64,000 nucleotides of DNA from the NCBI RefSeq assembly GCF_000003815.2, contig NC_049995.1, forward strand, positions 9,061,802 through 9,125,801, given 5' to 3'. The position numbers and the translations under genes were made by a program. The notes below the pieces were generated by a model, which saw nothing but the letters and a program-made list of their open reading frames with translations, did no database searches and was not told the DNA's origin. Of the stretch, positions 9,966 through 28,136 are shown one piece after another (position 1 is the stretch's first letter; each line of letters begins with the position of its first letter). This DNA is from Branchiostoma floridae. Taxonomy: Eukaryota > Chordata > Leptocardii > Amphioxiformes > Branchiostomatidae.

Positions 9966-12693
9966 CCATTCTATCAGGTGGGAGTCTGGTAGAGACTAGC
10001 CTTAGTTGCTGTGGTTCCAAACTTAGTGAACAAAAGAACTCCTGAGAAAAACTGCATGTGTTCTGAGAGAAGCAATGACAAGAAACAAACGAAGGTGGCG
10101 GAGAAAAATCTAGGTGTAGAAAAATTGAGCGTATCCGAGCAACTGCATGGCCGGTTGCTCCATGGAAGAGAACATACAGTTAATAAAAGAGTACTCCAAA
10201 ATGACTGTCATTTTCCTATAGATAATTATATTTCTGGGAAGGAAAAATGTAAACACTTTACGAATTGTACGTACAGGGAATGCACCAGGAGGGTCAGCAT
10301 GGGGTTAGCGAGTATCATATATTGTTTAGAAAAAACACACATCGCAAACTTCACCACTAGTAGAATCCTTTAAAAAACGGCGGATTATGTATTCATAGTC
10401 TATTGGAAAATAGCACCCCTTTTATTTCTGAGTGTAGTGGTCCTTTAAGAACGTTGATGAAGAAAGAAATAACCATATATACCGTTTTACGTCAATGCTT
10501 TAGGCGTTAACCTAAAATTGTCCAAAGTGTCACCTCGAATGAGTGACCTCGATATGTACTAAACAAACACTGTGATGCCGAAAAAGTCAGAGTCCAACGT
10601 GCTTCAAACAATTAAGAAACCGCCATCACTTAGCAACGGGGGAAGACCTTGTCAGGCCTTTAACAGAAACGACGGATACAAATGTCGGACTAACAAAACC
10701 GCAGCACAATGAAACATCTGGACTGACGTAGATGGCTTTACTGTGGAATTTACTATTTCTGCATCTTTTGTTGTCAGAACCTGTTGTATTGTAGCAAGTT
10801 AGAAGCACCTGCGTTCTTATTGTTTAACCTAGACTTTAACTAATGAAAGGTGGTAATAGTCGTTTGATAGTGTTGCTGACTTTTGTTGTGGTTGTCACCA
10901 TGCAACGTACACAATGATGTTCAATCATTAATTACTTATTCCCTTTTGAGTTACTAGTATCCCCTTTCTGAAGTTACCGACAAGAGGATGGTTGTACCTC
11001 CGAAGGGAGTCGATAGGGAGCGTGCTTTTACCACTTCGATCATTTTGTTATGGTCTAGTCACTATGCAACTTCCTCAATACTGCTGCTAATGTTAATAGT
11101 TATCCTGTCTTCAAAGTCACAACTGCAGTTTCCAAGACACCTGCTGTGGGGCATGCTTGTACCACATTTTCTCGAGCCTGAAAAAGCGTGTTTTGTTATC
11201 GTCACTATGCAACCTTCCCAACACTGCATCCATTCATTCACCCATATTCTTAAGTAAGTTGTCTTCAGTTTGTGGGATGACAATGACTTTCATTAGCTCG
11301 AACATCTCTACGTGAGTCTTGACATTGTTATTCAAGTTATTAAGTGTTTGCGGAAAGATGAAGTGTTTGTGCAATTTTCAGAGAGGCGGACCAATTCTCA
11401 TGGCCCTTAGAATTTACACCAGTAATGTTGACATTTGGCAAGAAGTTCCAGCAAACAAATCACATATTATTTGTGATGACGGTCAATGTGTAGTCTGCTT
11501 TTGTTGTTTTCAATTGACACCTTCGAGTGAAAAACGTCAGAGCTGTTTTAACCAATGAAATTATCTAATTGGCAAACTGATAACTGCCATCCTCTCATTG
11601 GTCTAACCCCTAATTGCCATTCCATCATTGGTCAAACTGCAAATCGTGTTGAGACAGCCATGGTTTGGGAGTTGAGTGGTGTACTTGGTGAGAACAATGG
11701 TATTAAAGAAAAGTCTTTTGATGATAAAAGAGTCATTCAAAATACACCATACTTTCTTGACAAATACACATGTACTACAGTCAATGAATAAAAAGAAAAG
11801 CACAACTGAATATCTTGTCTCTTGCAACTGTTTTAATGCAGTTGAACAAATGCCTGGTGGCAGCATTCTTTCAAAGCCCTCATTTTTCTATTTTCCTTTT
11901 ATATAGTCACTCACATAAGAAAGAGACTATATATGTTTTCAAATTTTCCATTTCCATAAATAAAAAAATCATTTTTAAATAGTTCTGTACCTTTCCGACA
12001 AACGTAGTACACTCAACATAAACTGTTCGGAAAATTGAATTTTTATCAGTCATATATCCGTAAATACTTTATCAATTCCATTTCATTGGAAAGCTTACTA
12101 CCGGTACAAGGTATAAGAATCCTTTGAGCATCTAGAAGTTATTGTAGTTTTCATTGTTCTACTATAATTCCGTTACATTCCATGATGCAAGTTCAGCGGT
12201 AAATCTACAACATTGTCTCAAACAAAACATGCTATTGTAATATTGTTTTGTTGATAATATATTGAAATAATTCTGTGGAATCAGCCCCATTCTCAAACAG
12301 AAGAACTGCATGTCACTGTGACTTTCTTCATCGGGCATCTATATGTACAGTATATGTAGTTTGTACCAAAACACAACTTATGTATAACGCTACGATCCCA
12401 GTTGAAAAAAAGGGGCTCTGCCTGGTAGTTTACGGGCTTTATTTGCTCTTTTTTGGGGTGACTTTGGGGCAATTTTTCCAACTCGCAGTAAAAATCAACC
12501 AGGGACACAACAACAAATAGATAACCAAATTGTGATGACATTGAGATCTAACATTAGGGAATGGTTGGGAACTCATTGCATTGTGAACATGAGCTATGTC
12601 TTGCATTGTATTACTTCAGCTGTTTCAACCATAATCTTAAAACACCTCTGTTCAACTTCTACCACAAACTTAAATAAAATGGACCGATCCCAT

Positions 12694-12865
12694 AATCTCC
12701 AAGCAGATCCTACGGTAGCATAAGATAGTATCAAAAGCTGGCAGAGGAGTGAAGCCAGCCTAGGAGTGTGTTTGGCTACCGGGGCAAATGGACACCTCTT
12801 GGATGACTACACTCCTTGGCCAGTTTGGTACTATTTTATGCCATTGTAGGATCTGCTTGGAGATT
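12694..12865. mobile_element. 172-bp MITE with 11-bp target-site duplication
   Basis: The ends AATCTCCAAGCAGATCCTAC and GTAGGATCTGCTTGGAGATT are perfect 20-bp inverted repeats. The element is flanked by identical direct repeats ACCGATCCCAT at 12683-12693 and 12866-12876. An 11-bp duplication is closest to the 9-11 bp typical of Mutator-like (MULE) elements; that superfamily call is inference. Confidence 0.85.
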
Positions 12866-13247
12866 ACCGATCCCATAACCCTGCCCATACCTGCGACAAT
12901 ACAAAATAAAAACATAAAAGTACAAATACTTGCAGCCGCTTTCTCATTGGTCGAACTGCTGCCATTCTCTCTCTAGTCAAACTGACATAAATGTATGTGA
13001 GGAGCAGTCTATCCACGCTGCAATTCAGACTGCTCCTGCTAGGAGCGCTTCTATGCATGGTACAGTGCTTTTGCTCTTTATTTTCCCTCATTGGCCCCTG
13101 TTGCCCACTGTCTAACAGTTAAAAAGGGGACCATCAGAAGTAACAAAAGGTGCAAATAAGGAAAAAGGGTAGTAAGTCTCATACTCTCTGGACTTCTCTG
13201 AGGCACTATAACCTGGCCCCTGTTGGCCAATTCCTCAATGTCTTAAG

Positions 13248-13347
13248 NNNNNNNNNNNNNNNNNNNNNNNNNNNNNNNNNNNNNNNNNNNNNNNNNNNNN
13301 NNNNNNNNNNNNNNNNNNNNNNNNNNNNNNNNNNNNNNNNNNNNNNN
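13248..13347. other. Assembly gap, 100 N
   Basis: Exactly 100 N, the usual placeholder for a gap of unknown size. Both flanks resemble the CNOT11 terminal exon region, so a collapsed tandem repeat is a likely cause. Confidence 0.98.
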
Positions 13348-13871
13348 CCGCTGTTCAATCTGAACAACCAAGGACGGTATACGTTGAACTAAAGAGGATC
13401 ATTTCATTCTAGGGGTAGCCCACTAGCAGACTAAAGCATAGCCTGGATACCATACCCCAACTTCAAAATATATCTTTCGTGTTAGGGTCTGGCAGGATGG
13501 CTGTAGAAAGGTTCTCGAAGGCCCTTGATCAGAGGGAGGAGAACATAGGATTGATGACCACTCACACCACAGGTAGCCAGCTACAATACACCACAGTTGG
13601 TCAGCAGGCTATCACAGTAGCAAATTTAACAGGTACTTAGTGGTCACTGTTATGGATTCAAAAAATACAGTTGGGGGTCTTTAACCAATCATGCCAGGGG
13701 TGTAATCACCTCCTGCTGATCCTGTGCTGTTCTATTGGTGGAGTTTTTTGCCCACTATAAGGGGCAAAATTGAGAAGAGTTCCTATCCCATCCGGCCAGA
13801 CCCCTGCACGATAGATACTTGAGATCGGGCTGGGGTTTGGTAACCAGGCTACCCACTAGCAGACTAAAGCA

Positions 13872-21855
<7,984 letters not shown>

Positions 21856-24276
21856 CTCGACTTCCCTCGAGAGTCAGGATAAGGCAAAAAGTCACAAACC
21901 AAAGGAGAAATCTTACGAAGTTTGGACAAAAACAGATTTTATTCATGTTGGACGCCCGTTTGAGGCACTTGACATGGTCACGTAAAAAAAAGATAAAAAA
22001 ATCGCGGTGGCCCAAATCAGGCTGTGAAAGGTGTCCACGTAATCCCAACGAATTGTTCTATCGGCCTTGTGAACATCGAGCGCTAGACTTTTAAGAGAAA
22101 GGATATATTTGATGTCAAAGTTGACCGATTTTCAACAGCTTTTTCCTATGGTTCCGCCATTGTTTTCAAGCCGAAACGGGCACCGTATGGGGGTTTCGGG
22201 GTGTCCGCTTAGAGGGCGAGGTTCGACTGTTTCCGGGTCACATTATACTGTTGCAGCAGCCATTCGGGACCTCACTCGATAGTGTACACAAGTACTTAGC
22301 AAATAGTGCTATCGATATCAGCGTTTTATTGTGCTAAGAAGTAATATTGAGATGTCTTTGAAGTATAAGAAAACAATCTGTGAGGTGTTTATTGAGCTGG
22401 TTTATTTCAATAGATTGCCTCGTGGGTGAAGTGAACTCATGATCGGTACCCAGCCTCGAAGACTTTTTGCATCTAACTGTTCGGGACTCAAGGATTTACT
22501 ACTATTTGGGGATCTTCCATGAACTCTTTTAGGTCTTGCTCAATCGCCAACCGGTTCAGTTATATCAACGTTTACATGGGAAATCCTGACACATTTGTAG
22601 AACAGCGATGTAAAAACTGCATATAACGCGAAAAACATGTTCAGGAGACATTGTGTTAATTTGAATTGATAGTGTCACTTATACAATAGCGCCGAAAGAC
22701 ATGTATATACATGTAACAAACTAATAACGGAAAACGTGTCCAGGAGACAAACTGTGTCAATATGAATGACACATTATATAACAGTACTGTAAGAAGTGTA
22801 TATAGCTAACTAAAGCGGAAAGCGTGTTCAAGAGACAAACTGTGTCACTTCGAATGACACATCTATAGAACAGCGATGTAAGAACTGTATATAGCTAACT
22901 TAAAGTGGAAAGTGTGTTCAGAAGACTACCTGTGTCAATTTGAATGACACACCTATAGAATAGCGCTGTTAGAACAATATGAACGACACATTATAGAACA
23001 GTGCTGTATTAAAGAACTGTATATTGCAAACTGATAGCGAAAAACGTGTCAAGGAAACAAACTGTGTCACTTCGAATGACACATCTATAGAACAGCGATG
23101 TAAGAACTGTATATAGCTAACTTAAAGTGGAAAGTGTGTTCAGAAGACTACCTGTGTCAATTTGAATGACACACCTATAGAATAGCGCTGTTAGAACAAT
23201 ATGAACGACACATTATAGAACGGTGTTGTATTAAAGAACTGTATATTGCAAACTAATAGCGAAAAACGTGTCAAGGAAACAAACTGTGTCAATTTGAATG
23301 ACAGATTTATAGAACAGTACTGTGAGAACTGTATATAGCTAACTTAAAGCGGAAAGCGTGTTCAGAAGACCTGTGTCAATTTGAATGACACACCTATAGA
23401 ATAGAACTGTATATAGTTAGAACTGTATATAGTTAACTACTAGCGCAAACGTGTTCAAGAGACAAACTGTGTCAATATGGATGACACATTATAAAACAGT
23501 GCTGTATTAAAGAAATGTAGAGTATCCTCCTCGTAAATTAGAGCTCGCAGACTTGTCGTCCGATCGAATCGCGCCTAATGTGAGCTCAGAGGGGGGTATT
23601 ATGGAAACAAACTGTGTCAAATCGAATGACAGATTTATAGAACAGTACTGTAAGAAGTGCATATAGCAAACTAATAGCAGAAAACGTGTTCAGGGTACTA
23701 ACTGTGTCAATTTTAATGACACACTTACAAAATAGCGCCGTAAGAACCGTATACAGCTAACTTAAAGCGGAAAGCGTGTTCAAGAGACAAACTGTGTCAA
23801 TTTGAATGACACACTTACAGAATAGCGCCGTAAGAACCGTATACAGCTAACTTAAAGCGGAAATCGTGTTTAAGAGACAAACTGTGTCAATTTGAATGAC
23901 ACACTTATAGAATAGCGCCGTAAAAACTATATATAGCTAACTTAAAGCGGAAAGCGTGTTCAGAAGACTACCTGTGTCAATTTAAATGCCACGCCTATAG
24001 GATATTGTTGTTTAGAACTGTATATAGTTAACGAATAGCGCAAACGTGTTCAAGAGACAAACTGTGTCAATTAGAATGACACAATTACAGAATAGCGCCC
24101 TAAGAAGTGTATATACCTAACTAAAGCGGAATGTGTGTTCAGGAGACAAATTGTGTCCATTTGAATGACACATTTATAGAACAGCGACGTAAGCCTGCAT
24201 ATATCAAACCTAAAGCAAAAAGCGTGTTCAGAAGACTAGTTGTGTCAATTTGAATGACACACCTATAGAATCTGTA

Positions 24277-24557
24277 TCTGTATCTATATAGCCGGTATAA
24301 CCGCCGTTCGGCGTAACACACCAGCTTCGCAGGCACGCGGCTCAGCAGCAGCTGGTTATATTACACCTAACTTTTGCACATCTATCTGCAAGCGTTCTTT
24401 AAAACTACCCAGAGAAGATGCTCCTACTGTACTAGCTTGGTGATAACAAATTCCACTCTACGATAGTTCTGGGAAAGTACAAATTTTAGAACACATCAAT
24501 CCTAGGTTGGTAACTCTGGCATTTGAAGGCATGGCTGTTTCTTGTTCTTTTTTGAGC
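24277..24557 (-). mobile_element. 3' end of a non-LTR retrotransposon inserted in the satellite
   Basis: On the minus strand this holds a degenerate end of a reverse-transcriptase ORF (including GNKFH.. and the FKERL-type region), then the 3' UTR and a (TACAGA)n-like tail. It matches the opposite-strand copy at 34540-34920 (shared stretches: acgccgaacggcggttatac, ttttaaagaacg, cctaggattgatgtgtt). The satellite resumes directly after it. Confidence 0.75.
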
Positions 24558-25510
24558 TGGAATAGCGCTGTTAGAACTGTATATAGATACCACTAAAGCG
24601 GAAAGCGTGTTCAAGAGATAAACTGTGTCAATTTGAATGACACACTTACAGAATAGCACCGTAAGAACTGTATATTTCTAGCTAATAGCGAAAAACGTGT
24701 TCAGGAGACAAACTGCAATTTGAATGACACACTTCTAGAAAAGCGACACAAGAACAGTATATAAGTAACTAATTATAAAAGCAAAAAACGAGTTCAGGAG
24801 ACACACTGTGTCAATGTGAATAACACACTTATAGAAAAGCGTCATAAGAAGTGTATATATCTTGCGAAAAACGTGTTCAGGGGACAAACTGTGTCAATAT
24901 GAATAACACATTTATAGAATAGCACCGTAAGAACTGCATATAGCTAACTTAACTTAAAACGGAATCATGCGGCGTATTCAGGAGTAAAACTGTGTCAATT
25001 TGAATGACACACTTATAGAACAGCGCTAAAAGAACTGTATATGGCTAACTAGTAGCGAAAAACGTGTTCAGGAGACAAATTGTGTCAATTTGAATGACAC
25101 ACTTACATAATAGCGTCGTAAGAACTGTATATACATTTACGACTGTATATAAGCTAACTTAAAGCGCAATGCGTGTTCAGAAGTGAAACTGCGTCAATAT
25201 GAATGACACTTTTATAGATAGCACCGTAAGAACTGTATATAGCTAATTAATAGCGGAAAACGTGTCAGGAGACAAACTGTGTCAATTTGAATGACACACT
25301 TACATAATAGCGCCGTGAGAACTTATTTGAATGACACATTTGTACAGCCGTGCTGGAAGAACTGTATATAATGTTAACAAACGGATAGCGAAAGACGTGT
25401 TCAGGAGACAAACTGTGTCAATTTGAATGACACATATATAGAACAGCGCTTAACGAACTGTACATAGCTGTATTGACACATTTATAGAACAGAGATGTAA
25501 GAGCTGTATA

Positions 25511-25684
25511 TAGTAGAAGCCGCTTAATTGCACGGCCCATTTGCCCGTGAATTTTATGCAATTATCCGGAGGTTGCAATAATGCGAAGTTATCCAGCTTG
25601 ACCGCACCGGTTTGGGATTTGGAGATTCCGTGCAGTTAACAGAAGCGTGCGTTAATCCGTCGTGCAATTAACTGGCTTCTACTG
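25511..25684. mobile_element. 174-bp MITE, pogo/Tigger-like, copy 2 (inside satellite)
   Basis: Same 174-bp family as 19841-20014. The first base is mutated (TAGTAGAAGCC for CAGTAGAAGCC) and the right target TA has become CA. The neighbouring unmodified satellite units (ctgtatatagctaag) show the empty site, so the insertion postdates the array. Confidence 0.85.
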
Positions 25685-26539
25685 CATAGCTAAGTAATCG
25701 CGGAAAACATGTTCAGGAGTCAAACTGTGTCAATATGAATGACACATTTATAGAACAGCGCTGAAAGAACTGTATATAGCTAAGTAATCGTGGAAACTGT
25801 GTTCTGGAGACAAACTGTGTCAATTTGAATGACACATTTATAGAACAGCGCTGAAAGAACTGTATATAGCTAAGTAATCGTGGAAACTGTGTTCTGGAGA
25901 CAAACTGTGTCAATTTGAATGACACATTTATAGAACAGCGCTGAAAGAACTGTATATAGCTAAGTAATCGTGGAAACTGTGTTCTGGAGACAAACTGTGT
26001 CAATTTGAATGACACATTTATAGAAAAGTGCTGTAAGAACTGTTTATAGCGGAAAACGTGTTCAGGAGACAAACTCTGTTAATTTGAATGATATACTTAC
26101 ATAATAGCGCCGTAAAAACTGTATATGGCTAACTAATCGCAATAAAACGTGTTTAGGATACAAACTGTGTCAATTTGAATGACACACGTATAGAATAGCG
26201 CTGAAAGAACTGTAACATAAAGCGAAAAGCGTGTTCAGGAGACAAACTGTGTCAATTTGAATGACGCATTTATTGAACCGCGATGTAAGAACTGTATATA
26301 GCTAACTAATCACGAAAACTGTGTTCAGGGGACAAACTGTGTCAATTTGAATGACACACTTACATAATAGCGCCGTAAAAACTGAATATAGTTAACTAAT
26401 CCCACAAAACGTGTTCAGGATGCAAACTGTGTCAATTTGAATGACACATTTATAGAACAGCGATGTAAATTATCTGATGACGGAAAGCTTGGTCGAACGA
26501 AAACATTTTCAATCGGATGATCATACTATCTAAGTATCG

Positions 26540-27350
26540 CTTTAGTTTACTTGTGTGTCATATCAATTGACACAGTTGTCCTCCTAACGAAGTTTTCTGT
26601 TGCAAGCATAGCTTTATGTAGTTCTTACAGCGCTTGCTTTAGGTGTTTCATACAAATTGACACAGTTTGGTCCCTGAACACGTATTTTGCTATTAGTTAG
26701 CTATGTACAGTTTTTACGGCGCTATTATGTAAGTGTGTCATTCAAATTGACACAGTTTGTCTCCTGAACACGTTTTCGGTATTAGTTTGCTATATACAGT
26801 TCTTTGGGTGCTGTCTACAAGTGTGTCATTCAAATTGACACAGTTTGACATTTGAACACGCATTCCGCTTTAAGTTAACTATATACAATACCGTTCTTAC
26901 AGCGCTATCTTATAATGCATTGTGTCATTCAAATTGACACAGTTTGTGTCCTAAACTGTTTTTCGCTCCTAGTTAGCTATATACAGTTCTTACGGCACTA
27001 TTATGTAAGTGTGTCATTCAAATTGACACAGTTTGTCTCCAGAACACGTTTTTCGCTATTACTGATATAAGTTAGCTACATACAGTTCTTACGTACGGCG
27101 CTATTATGTAAGTGTGCAGTGTCATTCAAATTGACACATTTTTTTTGTCTCCTGAACACGTTTATCACTATTAGTTAGCTATATACCGTTACAGTTCTTA
27201 CGGCGCTATTATGTGTGTCATTCAAATTGACACAGTTCGTCTCCCCAAGGAGGTCTCCCGAACACGTTTTCCGCTATTAGTTCCCTGTATACACTTCTTA
27301 CAGCACCGTTCTATAAATGTGTTATTCAAATGAACACACTTTGTCTCCTG
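26540..27350 (-). repeat. Satellite array, inverted arm
   Basis: About nine units of the same satellite in opposite orientation (TGTGTCATTCAAATTGACACA core, tctcctgaacacgttt, agctatatacagttcttac). Direct and inverted arms meet around 26482-26540, where about 60 bp is not recognisably repeat. Confidence 0.93.
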
Positions 27351-28136
27351 ATGTCTACGAGAACGCCAGTTAGTTCGTAAGAAGGGACCTTACAACCGTT
27401 GCAGATTCGCAACATGGGCCGAGACGATACGAACAAACACGTTCTGCAAGTTCAAACATACTTTCGCCAAGAGTCCCTCAATAACAAACCTAATTTAACA
27501 ATATGCGTAAGCCTAACTTGAATCCTCCCCTATCGAACCTAGCGCAGACTGAGACCGTCAAGATACCAACCGCGTTCAATGACCTCACTCGTACGACCCG
27601 GAAGTATATGATCGTAATCGGTTGCACGGAAACCCCCATGCAGTGCGAAATCGAGGCCGAAAACAGGCAGAAAGAGCCAGTTTGAAGGCCAACTTTGACT
27701 CTTCAAATCTCATCCCGAAATGATAATTGAATCAACACGAGTACTGTAGGCGATAGAACTACTCGTGAGGATTACGTGGGCACCTTTTACAGCCTGATTT
27801 GGCCCACTACGACTTTTTAATCTTTTTTTTTACGTGACCATGTCAAGTGCCTCAAACAGGCGTCCAACATTCAGGTTTTCGCCGCCATGTTTGAAAATGT
27901 GCTTTGGCAATGCATTATGGGATAGATTTGATGACCTTTGAAAATGACCTTCCAACTTTCACCTTTAGAAGTTATCACTTTTTTTCTTATTCTGTCATGA
28001 TTTTTATTCTTGTGGTATAGTTGAACATATTATGACACCACAAATACTATTTTTGCGTCAATGTATTGAAACTGTTACGTTGTGAGTGAAAGATCTTAAT
28101 TTTTTGGATCCTGTGACGTCACACCAAAACAAAAAC

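Larger units (their letters stand above)
7913..13871. other. Gene-poor interval between MARVEL and CNOT11 genes
   Basis: No exon with homology and splice sites was recognised on either strand. The interval holds a cluster of near-tandem 'ccttagaccaacg' repeats (8247-8915), a tRNA-derived SINE relic (9090-9310), a perfect-looking palindrome (9879-9965), a MITE with an 11-bp target duplication (12694-12865), an assembly gap (13248-13347), and fragments resembling the CNOT11 last exon. The remainder is AT-rich sequence in which I see nothing. Confidence 0.6.
22590..26480 (+). repeat. About 90-bp satellite array, direct arm
   Basis: Recurring unit: cgtgttcaggagacaaactg, TGTCAATTTGAATGACACA, (c/t)ttatagaa(t/c)agcgc, gtaagaactgtatatagctaa, then (ctaa)tagcggaaa. 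Three consecutive units around 25811, 25901 and 25991 are exactly 90 bp apart and nearly identical, whereas most others vary from 85 to 110 bp. Each unit carries a 7-bp inverted repeat TGTGTCA/TGACACA around ATTTGAA. Non-repeat blocks at about 23518-23605, 24277-24557 and 25511-25684 interrupt the array. A 119-codon minus ORF (25713-26072) is a product of the 90-bp periodicity. Confidence 0.95.
21946..27869. mobile_element. 5.9-kb fold-back DNA transposon with satellite arms
   Basis: The terminal sequences TGTTGGACGCC(C/T)GTTTGAGG at 21946 and (inverted) 27869 are followed by further inverted similarity (cacttgacatggtcacgtaa; ccaaatcaggctgt; cacgtaatcc; ttctatcg), good for about 120 bp and patchy to about 270 bp. 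TTCA flanks both sides (21942-21945, 27870-27873), consistent with a 4-bp target duplication. The interior is a satellite of about 90 bp, roughly 38 units direct (22590-26480) and about 9 inverted (26540-27350), with a short non-repeat centre. No transposase ORF is present, so it is non-autonomous. TGTNR ends with a 4-bp duplication resemble Ginger-type elements (from general knowledge; inference). The fold-back architecture recalls Drosophila FB and sea urchin TU elements. A retroelement fragment and a 174-bp MITE have inserted into it. Confidence 0.85.
21856..28136. promoter_or_regulatory. Divergent CNOT11/PSMF1 promoter region, split by a transposon
   Basis: CNOT11 (ATG at 21855, minus) and PSMF1 (ATG at 28137, plus) are head-to-head. 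Removing the fold-back element and one copy of its TTCA duplication leaves about 353 bp between start codons, a normal size for a bidirectional promoter. GCCGCCATGTTT at 27881-27892, just outside the element on the PSMF1 side, fits a YY1-type motif, and GCATTATGGGA follows at about 27913. Promoter function is inferred. Confidence 0.5.

Noticed and set aside
25713-26072. 119-codon repetitive ORF on the minus strand
   Set aside because: Product of three nearly identical 90-bp satellite units; no start context, splice logic or codon signature.
22590-27350. CRISPR-like array
   Set aside because: The genome is metazoan, whole units of about 90 bp repeat without unique spacers, orientation flips once, and the block sits inside transposon ends.
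28086-28136. Upstream in-frame ATG of PSMF1
   Set aside because: Homology to PI31 begins at the ATG at 28137; the 17 added residues have no family counterpart.
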